Shown here piece after piece: positions 8,070 through 15,620 of a DNA stretch of 64,000 bases. Below the pieces are notes generated by a model. It ran no database searches. It was not told the DNA's origin and saw only the letters and a program-made list of their open reading frames with translations. The number at the start of each line of letters is the position of its first letter. The first letter of the stretch is position 1. Location: contig MNRO01000020.1 in the NCBI GenBank assembly GCA_001915995.1, positions 42,473-106,472 on the forward strand, written 5' to 3'. Position numbers and translations under genes: made by a program. The stretch is from Clostridium sp. 26_21 (lineage in GTDB: Bacteria; Bacillota; Clostridia; TANB77; CAG-508).

Positions 8070-8723
8070 ATGAATAAATCAATGATAAAAGAAACAATAG
8101 AATGGATATTATGTTTTGTAATAGCAATAGTATTAGCATTAATAGTAAGATATTATATAGGAACACCAACAGAAGTAAGAATGTCATCAATGTTTCCAAC
8201 ATTACATGAAGGTGAAAGATTGTGGTTAAGCAGATTAGGAAGAACAACTAAAAAACTTCCAAATAGAGGAGATATAATAACATTTGAAGCACCAAGTAAA
8301 TCATGGATATCAAAAGACGAAATTGACTTAAAGAACCCAGTTGCAGTATATGATAATGAACCACAAGGTTTATGGAATAAATTTACATATTATGTATTAG
8401 AAACATCTAAAACAAGTTATATAAAAAGGGTGATAGGGTTACCAGGAGATTATGTGGAAATAAAAGATGGAGCAGTATATATTAATGGAGAAAAGCTACA
8501 AGAAGATTATTTACAATCAGGGGTAGTTACAGATATGCATCAAGATGCAAAACATGAAGGAAATTTTACAGGATTTACAGTACCAGAAAACTATGTATTT
8601 TGTTTAGGAGACAATAGAACAGGAAGCAGAGATTGCAGATCTTTTGGATGTATACCATTAGAAAAAATAGAAGGAAAAGTATTATTTAGATTTTGGCCAT
8701 TAAACAAATTTGGAGGAGTATAA
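8070..8723 (+). CDS. lepB: Signal peptidase I
   Basis: A 217-residue type I signal peptidase of the bacterial Ser-Lys type. It cleaves signal peptides from Sec-exported proteins on the outer face of the membrane. One N-terminal transmembrane helix (about residues 10-30) is followed by the nucleophile motif MSSMFPTL (Ser40) and the general base in SYIKRVIGLPGD (Lys119). The conserved box FCLGDNRTGSRDCRSFG and the C-terminal KVLFRFWPLNKFG complete the family signature. The window therefore holds two distinct signal peptidases, this housekeeping enzyme and SipW at 4930. The stop codon lies within the leader of holB, so the two genes are translationally linked. Confidence 0.92.
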   Translation: MNKSMIKETIEWILCFVIAIVLALIVRYYIGTPTEVRMSSMFPTLHEGERLWLSRLGRTTKKLPNRGDIITFEAPSKSWISKDEIDLKNPVAVYDNEPQGLWNKFTYYVLETSKTSYIKRVIGLPGDYVEIKDGAVYINGEKLQEDYLQSGVVTDMHQDAKHEGNFTGFTVPENYVFCLGDNRTGSRDCRSFGCIPLEKIEGKVLFRFWPLNKFGGV

Positions 8724-8724
8724 A

Positions 8725-9618
8725 TTGTTTGAAAAAATAATTGGAAACGAAAAAAATAAAGCAATATTAAAAAAAGCCTTAGAATTAAAAAAAACATCAC
8801 ATAGTTATTTGTTTTGGGGAACAGAAGGGATCGGAAAGAAAAAAATAGCCTTAGAATTTGCAAAAAAACTACTATGTTTAACACCAAATGAAGAAAATTG
8901 TAGATGTAAAGCATGTATAGAATTTGACTCTAACAATAATCCAGATTTTATGATGATAGAACCACAAGATGGAAAAGTAAAAATAGATCAAATAAGGGAA
9001 ATGCAAAGAAAAGTAGCAGAAAAACCAATAGTATCAGATAATAAAGTATATATAATAAATGATAGTGATACTATGACATCAGAAGCACAAAATTGCTTAT
9101 TAAAAACATTAGAAGAACCACCAGAATATGTAACGATTATATTAATATGTTCAAATGAAGATAATATGTTAAGCACCATAAAATCAAGATGTACAAGAAT
9201 ACATTTTGAAAATTTAGAAATTTCTGAAGTAAAGGAATATATAAAACAAAATTATCCAGAAATAGAGATTGATGATAGTATAATAAATCTTTCACAAGGT
9301 AGTATAGGAAAAGCATTAAAACTAAATGAAAATAAAGCTTTATATGAAAACATTGAAAATATATTAAAAAGTTTTAAAAATAAAGATGTAATAGATATTG
9401 TAAAAATGTCAGAAGAAATATATAAAGCAAAAGAAGAAATATATTCTGTTTTAGAATATATGAATGTTTTATTGTTAAAATTAAGCAAAGAAGATTTAAG
9501 ATATATAAATGCTATAAATATTGTAGAAGAAACTAAAAAAAGACTAAAAGCAAATAGTAATTATGATATGTGCATAGATAATTTATTATTTAATATAAGT
9601 TATCTATTTCGAAAATAG
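8725..9618 (+). CDS. holB: DNA polymerase III delta' subunit
   Basis: A clamp-loader subunit of about 297 residues with an AAA+ fold. The Walker A-like loop is WGTEGIGKKKIA, the zinc-binding cysteines lie in CLTPNEENCRCKAC, and the segments VYIINDSDTMTSEAQNCLLKTLEEPPEYV and STIKSRCTRIHF contain the SRC motif of delta'. I place the start at TTG 8725, six bases after the GGAGGAG site at 8712-8718 inside the end of lepB. An in-frame TTG at 8710 overlaps that site. It is followed by ricT, the usual Firmicutes order (holB-yaaT). Confidence 0.9.
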   Translation: MFEKIIGNEKNKAILKKALELKKTSHSYLFWGTEGIGKKKIALEFAKKLLCLTPNEENCRCKACIEFDSNNNPDFMMIEPQDGKVKIDQIREMQRKVAEKPIVSDNKVYIINDSDTMTSEAQNCLLKTLEEPPEYVTIILICSNEDNMLSTIKSRCTRIHFENLEISEVKEYIKQNYPEIEIDDSIINLSQGSIGKALKLNENKALYENIENILKSFKNKDVIDIVKMSEEIYKAKEEIYSVLEYMNVLLLKLSKEDLRYINAINIVEETKKRLKANSNYDMCIDNLLFNISYLFRK

Positions 9619-9632
9619 AAAGGACGTAATGA

Positions 9633-10496
9633 ATGAAAAAAATAGTAGGAGTTAGATTTAAGAGATTAGGAAAAATATATTTTTTTGATCCTAAATGGCT
9701 AGAAGTCCAAAAGGGTGAATATATTATTGTTGAAACAACACAGGGTGAAGATATTGCAGAAGTAATAATTCCAGGAAGAATGATAGATGAAGAAAAATTA
9801 AATTCACCATTAAAAAAAGTTTTAAGACTTGCATCAAGTAAAGATTTAAAACATGCAGAAGACTTAAAAAAGAAAGAAAAAGAAGCATTTGAATATTGTA
9901 ATAAAAAAATTAAAGAATATAAATTAGACATGACTTTAACAGATGTAGAATATAAATTTGATAATAGTAAAATATTATTTTCATTTACATCAGATGGAAG
10001 AGTAGATTTTAGAGAACTTGTTAAAGACTTAGCTGCAACATATAAGACAAGAATAGAACTAAGACAAATAGGTGTAAGAGATGAAGTAAAAAGAATTGGT
10101 GGAAATGGAGTTTGTGGACGTGAATTATGTTGTTGTTCATTTTTAGGAGACTTTGAAACAGTATCAATAAAAATGGCAAAAGAACAAAATCTTTCATTAA
10201 ACCCAACAAAAATTTCAGGAAATTGTGGTAGATTAATGTGTTGTTTAAAATATGAACAAGAAGTATATGAAGAAAAAGAAAAAAGATTACCACATGTAGG
10301 AGCAATAGTAAAAACTCCAGATGGTGTTGGAGAAGTTGATAATATTGAAACATTAAAAGAAGTAGTTAGAGTTAGAATAAAAGATGGAGACATATTTAAA
10401 CAAAAAAGATATGAAGTAAAAGACATAAAAATTATAAAAGATGTAAAAATAGAAGAAGACAATTTAGAAGAAGATAAAATAGAAGAAGAAAATTAG
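9633..10496 (+). CDS. ricT: PSP1-domain protein RicT (YaaT)
   Basis: A 287-residue stage 0 sporulation family protein. In Bacillus, RicT acts with RicA and RicF in an iron-sulphur-containing Y-complex that controls RNase Y processing, sporulation, competence and biofilm formation. Visible features are the N-terminal VGVRFKRLGKIYFFDP, the central DFRELVKDLAATYKTRIELRQIGVRDE and the two Cys clusters CGRELCCCSFL and CGRLMCCLKYE that hold the cluster. The C-terminus is acidic and repetitive (EEDNLEEDKIEEEN). It follows holB by 14 bases and has the RBS AGAAAGGACG. Confidence 0.92.
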   Translation: MKKIVGVRFKRLGKIYFFDPKWLEVQKGEYIIVETTQGEDIAEVIIPGRMIDEEKLNSPLKKVLRLASSKDLKHAEDLKKKEKEAFEYCNKKIKEYKLDMTLTDVEYKFDNSKILFSFTSDGRVDFRELVKDLAATYKTRIELRQIGVRDEVKRIGGNGVCGRELCCCSFLGDFETVSIKMAKEQNLSLNPTKISGNCGRLMCCLKYEQEVYEEKEKRLPHVGAIVKTPDGVGEVDNIETLKEVVRVRIKDGDIFKQKRYEVKDIKIIKDVKIEEDNLEEDKIEEEN

Positions 10497-10514
10497 TGAA
10501 AGGTGGTGAATGTA

Positions 10515-10691
10515 ATGACATATAGAATACAATGTGATAAATGTATAAGCTGTGGTGCATGTGCTGCAAATTGTCCTGTTGGATGTATATCACAAGGAGA
10601 AACTTGTTTTGTTATAGATGAATCTGCATGTATAGGATGTGGAACATGTGCAGGTGTTTGCCCTGTTGAAGCACCAGAAGAAGCTGAATAG
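10515..10691 (+). CDS. 2[4Fe-4S] ferredoxin
   Basis: A 58-residue clostridial-type ferredoxin with two CxxCxxCxxxCP motifs (CDKCISCGACAANCP and CIGCGTCAGVCP), each binding a 4Fe-4S cluster. It is a low-potential electron carrier in the cytosol. The start is ATG 10515, six bases after AGGTGGTG; the in-frame GTGs upstream are within that ribosome binding site. It follows ricT, itself an Fe-S protein, by 18 bases and ends at a terminator. Confidence 0.93.
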   Translation: MTYRIQCDKCISCGACAANCPVGCISQGETCFVIDESACIGCGTCAGVCPVEAPEEAE

Positions 10692-10696
10692 ATAAA

Positions 10697-10735
10697 AAGC
10701 CTTGAATATAATAAAGTCAGGGCTTCTTTTTTTGT
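10697..10735 (+). terminator. Terminator of holB-ricT-ferredoxin group
   Basis: AAGCCTTGA pairs with TCAGGGCTT across an 11-base loop, followed by CTTTTTTT. Confidence 0.8.
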
Positions 10736-10819
10736 ACAGAATAAATATGTGACTTATAGAACTTCTAAGTAATTACCATTACATAGAAATTCTTAGAGCC
10801 ACTTTTATTGTTAAAAATA

Positions 10820-10848
10820 TTTACAAAAGTAAGAATTGGTATTATAAT
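10820..10848 (+). promoter_or_regulatory. Promoter of ychF
   Basis: TTTACA (10820-10825), 17 bases, TATAAT (10843-10848); the start codon of ychF is 41 bases downstream. Confidence 0.75.
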
Positions 10849-10888
10849 AAAATATGTGTAAAATAAAAAGAAAAGGAAATGTGATAAA

Positions 10889-11980
10889 ATGAAAATAGGA
10901 ATAGTAGGCTTACCAAATGTAGGAAAAAGTACAATGTTTAATAGTATAACAAAAGCAGGAGCAGAATGTGCAAACTATCCATTTTGTACAATAGAACCAA
11001 ATGTAGGAGTTGTAGCAGTACCTGATGAAAGAATAGACAATCTTGCAAAAATGTATAATCCAGCCAAAATAACAAAAGCAATAGTAGAATTTGTTGATAT
11101 AGCAGGATTGGTAAAAGGAGCAAGTAAAGGTGAAGGATTAGGAAATAAATTTTTATCACACATAAGAGAAGTAGACGCAATTTGCCAAGTTGTAAGATGT
11201 TTTGAAGATCCAAATGTAATACATGTAGATGGAAGTGTAAATCCATTAAGAGATATAGAAACAATTAATTTAGAATTAATATTTGCAGATTTAGAAACAC
11301 TTGATAAAAGATTAGACAAGGCAAAGAAAAACTTAAAAGCAGATAAAAAATATCAAGCAGAAATAGACTTAATTGAAAAATTAAAAGAAAACTTAAATAA
11401 CGGAATTCCAGCAAGAGCTGTAGAATGTAATGAAGATGAACAAGAATTAGTAAAAGATATGTTTTTATTAACATCAAAACCAATAATTTATATTGCTAAT
11501 ATATCAGAAGAGCAAATTCAAACAGCAGATGATGAAGAAATGGTAAAACAAGTAAAAGAATATGCTGCAAAAGAACACGCAGAAGTAATTCCATTATGTG
11601 TAAAAATAGAAGAAGAATTATCAGGATTAGATGATTCTGACAAAAAAGAAATGCTAGATGCTCTTGGATTAGAAGAATCAGGACTAGATAAATTAATAAA
11701 GAAAAGTTATGATTTACTTGGATTAATGTCATTCCTTACAGCTGGTGAAACTGAAGTAAGAGCATGGACAATAACAAAAGGAACAAAAGCACCACAAGCT
11801 GCTGGAAAAATTCACTCAGACTTTGAAAGAGGATTTATTAAAGCAGAGGTTGTATCATATAATGATTTAATGAAAGAAGGCTCAATGCTTGCTGCAAAAG
11901 AAAAAGGACTTGTTAGACAAGAAGGAAAAGAATATGTAATGCAAGATGGAGATATAGTAGTATTTAAGTTCAATGTTTAA
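10889..11980 (+). CDS. ychF: Redox-regulated ATPase YchF
   Basis: A 363-residue universal P-loop ATPase of the Obg family, which binds ribosomes and takes part in stress and redox responses. It has GLPNVGKST (Walker A, residues 6-14), DIAGLVKGASKGEGLGNKFL (switch II region), and YIANISEE, where the NxxE form replaces NKxD and explains the preference for ATP. A helical coiled-coil insertion and the C-terminal TGS-like domain (LMSFLTAGETEVRAWTI through GDIVVFKFNV) complete it. Length and order are normal. Its own promoter lies directly upstream; gene 11997 follows by 16 bases. Confidence 0.95.
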   Translation: MKIGIVGLPNVGKSTMFNSITKAGAECANYPFCTIEPNVGVVAVPDERIDNLAKMYNPAKITKAIVEFVDIAGLVKGASKGEGLGNKFLSHIREVDAICQVVRCFEDPNVIHVDGSVNPLRDIETINLELIFADLETLDKRLDKAKKNLKADKKYQAEIDLIEKLKENLNNGIPARAVECNEDEQELVKDMFLLTSKPIIYIANISEEQIQTADDEEMVKQVKEYAAKEHAEVIPLCVKIEEELSGLDDSDKKEMLDALGLEESGLDKLIKKSYDLLGLMSFLTAGETEVRAWTITKGTKAPQAAGKIHSDFERGFIKAEVVSYNDLMKEGSMLAAKEKGLVRQEGKEYVMQDGDIVVFKFNV

Positions 11981-11996
11981 TAGAAAAGGATAAAAT

Positions 11997-12296
11997 ATGG
12001 AAAATTTAGCTGAATTTAATCTATTTACAACTAAAAATTTTGTAATATATTTAATAATAATAAATTTAATAGGTTTTTATGTTATGTGGTCAGATAAAAG
12101 AAAAGCAAAAAAAGGAAGATGGAGAATTCCAGAAAATACATTATTTTTAATTACATTATTAGGTGGAGGAATTGGAACAATTTCTGGAATGTACACATTT
12201 AGACATAAAACTAAAAAACTAAAGTTTACAATTGGAATGCCAGCAATATTGATATTAGAGGTAGTTTTGTTTATATATTTAAAATTCATAATGTAA
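11997..12296 (+). CDS. DUF1294 small membrane protein
   Basis: A 99-residue integral membrane protein with three predicted helices (about residues 13-33, 47-66 and 77-97). It carries the DUF1294 signature: a Trp-Ser-Asp-Lys motif after helix 1 (YVMWSDKRKAKKGRWRIPE), a Gly-rich second helix (LLGGGIGTISGMYTFRHKTKK) and KLKFTIGMP. The function of the family is unknown. It is in one transcript with ychF, ending at the terminator at 12303. Confidence 0.82.
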   Translation: MENLAEFNLFTTKNFVIYLIIINLIGFYVMWSDKRKAKKGRWRIPENTLFLITLLGGGIGTISGMYTFRHKTKKLKFTIGMPAILILEVVLFIYLKFIM

Positions 12297-12302
12297 AATT
12301 AA

Positions 12303-12338
12303 AAGCTTTAAACACTTTATGTGTTTAAGGCTTTTTTA
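12303..12338 (+). terminator. Terminator of ychF operon
   Basis: AAGCTTTAAACAC and GTGTTTAAGGCTT form the stem, loop TTTAT, then TTTT. Confidence 0.8.
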
Positions 12339-12339
12339 G

Positions 12340-12368
12340 TTGACAATAATCCATAAATAGAGTATAAT
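12340..12368 (+). promoter_or_regulatory. Consensus sigma-A promoter for U32 peptidase-rlmN
   Basis: Perfect TTGACA (12340-12345) and TATAAT (12363-12368) separated by exactly 17 bases. Confidence 0.85.
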
Positions 12369-12428
12369 TTAACCTGTATTATTAGGCACAAAATGTGCTA
12401 TCGTGAAAGAAGAAAGGAAAAGAATAAA

Positions 12429-13658
12429 GTGAAAGAAATAGAATTATTAGCACCAGCAGGATCATTTGAGAAAGCAAAAATAGCATTTTTATACGGAGCA
12501 GATGCAGTATATTGTGGAACAGCATCATTATCATTAAGATCAAGAGCAGAAATACAAGATGATGATTTAATACAAACAATAAAATATGCACATAGTATTG
12601 GAAAAAAAGTATATGTAGCATTAAATATATATGCTTGGGATGAAACATATCCAGAAATAATAGAAATGGCAAAAAAATTAGAAGAAATAAAGCCAGATGG
12701 AATAATTGCAGCAGATGGAGGAGTAATAGAAACATTAAAACAATATGCACCAAGTGTTCCAATAAATGTAAGTACACAAGCTAATCTTGTAAGCTTACAC
12801 TCATGTAATTTCTGGTATAAAAATGGTGCTAAAAGAATGATAATGGCAAGAGAATTAAATAAAGAACAATTAAAATATATAATGGCAAATAAACCAGAAG
12901 GAATGGAAATTGAAATATTTGTACATGGTGCAATATGTTTTGCATATTCTGGAAGATGTTTCTTGAGTGATTTCTTAGCTTGTAGAAGTGCTAATTTAGG
13001 AGATTGCGCACAAAGCTGTAGATGGTCATATAATTTATATGCAGAAGAAAGAAATAATCCAGGACAATATATGCCAATAGAAATGGACGAACATGGAACA
13101 AGTATATTTTCATCAAAAGATTTATGTTTAATAAGAGAACTTCCAGAAATAATAGACATGGGAGTTGACAGTGTAAAAATAGAAGGACGTTTAAAAACAG
13201 AATATTATGTTGCAAGTATAGTAAATGTTTATAGAAATGCAATAGATGATTATAAAAAAGATCCATCACATTATGATGTTGATAAATATTTAAAAGAAAT
13301 TGAAAAAATAAAAACAAGAGAATTAACAACATTTTATTTCAATGATAGAAAAAATCAAGATATACAAGAATATGATGGACACCAATATAATGAGTTATAC
13401 CAATTTGGTGGAAAAGTTGTGGAATACAATGAAGAAAAATCAATTATGGAAGTAAGAAATAGATTACAAGTTGGAGATACAATGGAAATTTTAGTACCAC
13501 ATCATATAGAGCCAGTTGTATTCAAAATAGAGAAAATGTGGGATATAGAAACAGACAAAGAAATTGAATTTATAAATCCAGGGGTAAAAGGTCAACAAGT
13601 AAAAATACTTCTTCCAATAAAATGTGAAAAAAATTGGATTATTAGGAGAAAAAAATAA
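12429..13658 (+). CDS. U32 family peptidase-like protein (TrhP/RlhA type)
   Basis: A protein of about 409 residues beginning KEIELLAPAGSFEKAKIAFLYGADAVYCG, the standard U32 N-terminus. The Cys-rich signature is visible in GRCFLSDFLACRSANLGDCAQSC. Characterised members act in RNA hydroxylation (tRNA U34 or 23S rRNA) together with an Fe-S cluster rather than as true peptidases. GTG 12429 is the likely start: it follows an AGAAAGGA site and yields the conserved N-terminus. The ATG at 12393 lacks a ribosome binding site. It is linked to rlmN, two bases downstream, so the pair may be an RNA-modification operon. Confidence 0.88.
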   Translation: MKEIELLAPAGSFEKAKIAFLYGADAVYCGTASLSLRSRAEIQDDDLIQTIKYAHSIGKKVYVALNIYAWDETYPEIIEMAKKLEEIKPDGIIAADGGVIETLKQYAPSVPINVSTQANLVSLHSCNFWYKNGAKRMIMARELNKEQLKYIMANKPEGMEIEIFVHGAICFAYSGRCFLSDFLACRSANLGDCAQSCRWSYNLYAEERNNPGQYMPIEMDEHGTSIFSSKDLCLIRELPEIIDMGVDSVKIEGRLKTEYYVASIVNVYRNAIDDYKKDPSHYDVDKYLKEIEKIKTRELTTFYFNDRKNQDIQEYDGHQYNELYQFGGKVVEYNEEKSIMEVRNRLQVGDTMEILVPHHIEPVVFKIEKMWDIETDKEIEFINPGVKGQQVKILLPIKCEKNWIIRRKK

Positions 13659-13660
13659 TA

Positions 13661-14686
13661 ATGAAAAATATAAAAGATTATAATTTAGATAGTCTAAAAG
13701 AAGAATTTGTTCAAATGGGAGAAAAGCCATTTAGAGCAGAACAAGTATTTAAGTGGTTATATGAAGAAAAAGTTAAAGAATTTGATGAAATGACAAATCT
13801 TTCTTTACAACTAAGAGAAAAATTAAAAGAAAACTATACAATGTGCAATTTCAAGATTTTAAGAAAATTAGAATCAAGTGATGGAACAAAAAAATATTTA
13901 TTTGACTTATTAGATGGAAATGCAATAGAAACAGTATTAATGAGCTATCATCATGGATATAGTATATGTGTATCATCACAAGTTGGATGTAAAATGGGAT
14001 GTAAATTCTGTGCATCAACAGGAATTCCATTTGTAAGAAATTTAACATCTGGAGAAATTGTAGAACAAATATTAGCTGTAGAACAAGACAATAATATAAG
14101 AATATCAAATGTAGTATTTATGGGAATAGGAGAACCATTAAATAATTATAATAATGTTGTAAATGCTATTAGAATAATAAATAATCCAAAAGGAATAAAT
14201 ATAGGTGCAAGACATATAAGTGTTTCAACAAGTGGATTAGTACCAGCAATTTATAGATTAGCAGATGAAAATATTCAATGTACATTATCAATATCATTAC
14301 ATGCTACAACAAATGAAAAAAGAAGTAGTATGATGCCTGTAAATAATGCATTTCCAATAGAAGAATTATTACAAGCTTGTAAAGATTATATTGCGAAAAC
14401 AAATAGAAGAATTTCATTTGAATATGCATTAGCAAAAGACAATAATGATAATTTAGAAGATGCAAAAGAATTAGTACATTTATTAAGAGGAATGATATGT
14501 CATGTAAACTTGATACCTATTAATAAAATAGAAAATGGAGCATATACTAAGAGTTCAAATGAAAATATAATTAAGTTTAGAGATTATCTAAATGCCCATG
14601 GAATAGTAGCAACAATAAGAAGAGAGTTGGGTTCAGATATAGATGCAGCTTGTGGACAATTAAGAAGACAAAACCTACAATCATAA
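13661..14686 (+). CDS. rlmN: 23S rRNA (adenine-2503-C2)-methyltransferase
   Basis: A 341-residue radical-SAM enzyme that methylates A2503 of 23S rRNA and A37 of some tRNAs. It has the CxxxCxxC cluster motif in GCKMGCKFCAST, a GEPLNNYNNV box, HATTNEKRSSMMPVN, and the second catalytic Cys near the C-terminus in DIDAACGQLR. Length and motif order are normal. It starts two bases after the U32 gene, so they are cotranscribed. It precedes prpC-prkC-rsgA, the usual arrangement in Firmicutes. Confidence 0.95.
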   Translation: MKNIKDYNLDSLKEEFVQMGEKPFRAEQVFKWLYEEKVKEFDEMTNLSLQLREKLKENYTMCNFKILRKLESSDGTKKYLFDLLDGNAIETVLMSYHHGYSICVSSQVGCKMGCKFCASTGIPFVRNLTSGEIVEQILAVEQDNNIRISNVVFMGIGEPLNNYNNVVNAIRIINNPKGINIGARHISVSTSGLVPAIYRLADENIQCTLSISLHATTNEKRSSMMPVNNAFPIEELLQACKDYIAKTNRRISFEYALAKDNNDNLEDAKELVHLLRGMICHVNLIPINKIENGAYTKSSNENIIKFRDYLNAHGIVATIRRELGSDIDAACGQLRRQNLQS

Positions 14687-14708
14687 TATGGAAAATTCGT
14701 GAAAATAA

Positions 14709-14737
14709 TTGAAAAAAATTTTTATATATGATATAAC
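14709..14737 (+). promoter_or_regulatory. Promoter of prpC-prkC
   Basis: TTGAAA (14709-14714), 17 bases, TATAAC (14732-14737); prpC starts at 14769 behind GAGGTGAAAT. Confidence 0.65.
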
Positions 14738-14768
14738 TAAAAACATATAGAAAGATATGAGGTGAAAT

Positions 14769-15503
14769 ATGATAATTGCTTATGCAAAATCAGACGTTGG
14801 AAAAGTCAGAGAAATGAACCAAGATGCATATTATATATCTGATTCATCAAGTGAAGTAAAACTATACCTATTAGCAGATGGAATGGGTGGATATAAAGGC
14901 GGAGAAATTGCAAGTAATTTAGCAATAAAATGCACAAAAAATTATATTGAAAACAATTTCAAAGAAACACCAAAAGACAGAGAAAGTCTTATACAACTAA
15001 TAGCAAGTAGTATGGAATATGCCAATATGGTGGTATATGAAAAATCAAGAGAAAATAAAGAATATGAAGGAATGGGTACTACTTTAGAAGTTTGCTTAAT
15101 ATATAATAATAAGGCATATATTGGGCACATAGGCGATAGCAGAATATATAGAATAAGAAAGACATTTATAAGAAAATTAACAACAGATCATAGTTATGTT
15201 CAAAAATTAGTAAAAGATGGAACAATAACAAAAGAAGAAGCTGAAGTACATCCAAAGAAAAATATGCTATTAAAAGCATTAGGATGTAATGCATTTGTTG
15301 AACCAGATGTAGCAGTTAAAGGATTTCTAAAAGAAGATATCTTATTAATCTCATCAGATGGACTTACAAATATGGTAAAACAAGATGATATCTTTCAAAT
15401 AGCAACAGGAAATATTGAAAAAGCACCACAAAGGCTAGTAGACTTAGCAAATGAAAATGGTGGAATGGATAATATAACAGTTGTAATTATTAAAAACATA
15501 TAA
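14769..15503 (+). CDS. prpC: PP2C-type Ser/Thr protein phosphatase PrpC
   Basis: A 244-residue PPM phosphatase that reverses phosphorylation by the PASTA kinase downstream. The metal-binding and catalytic motifs are present: KVREMNQDAYY, LLADGMGGYKGGEIAS, GHIGDSRIYRIR, LISSDGLTNMV and GGMDNITVVII. It is cytosolic, with no membrane segment. Unusually, 117 bases with a clear hairpin separate it from prkC; in most Firmicutes the two genes overlap. Confidence 0.94.
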   Translation: MIIAYAKSDVGKVREMNQDAYYISDSSSEVKLYLLADGMGGYKGGEIASNLAIKCTKNYIENNFKETPKDRESLIQLIASSMEYANMVVYEKSRENKEYEGMGTTLEVCLIYNNKAYIGHIGDSRIYRIRKTFIRKLTTDHSYVQKLVKDGTITKEEAEVHPKKNMLLKALGCNAFVEPDVAVKGFLKEDILLISSDGLTNMVKQDDIFQIATGNIEKAPQRLVDLANENGGMDNITVVIIKNI

Positions 15504-15510
15504 TAAAAAA

Positions 15511-15541
15511 ATTATAAGAAAAGTGTGGTTTTGCCACATTT
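15511..15541 (+). promoter_or_regulatory. Hairpin in the prpC-prkC intergenic region
   Basis: AAGAAAA-G-TGTGG and CCACA-TTTTCTT form a stem with one bulged G and a TTTTG loop. A second imperfect dyad follows (CCCGATTTG ... AATCAATGGG) before the prkC start. There is no T-run, so it is not a standard terminator. It could be an RNA processing or stability element that sets the phosphatase:kinase ratio. Confidence 0.45.
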
Positions 15542-15620
15542 TCTTCACCCGATTTGAATTTTCGAGTTTCAAAAGAAAAATCAATGGGTTAGCTAAAAAC
15601 CTAGGAAGGATTTAAAAATC

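Noticed and set aside
10021..12289. Many long minus-strand frames rich in Leu, Ile and Phe opposite ricT, ychF and neighbours
   Set aside because: They result from AT-rich codons read on the opposite strand. They lack ribosome binding sites and overlap conserved genes fully.
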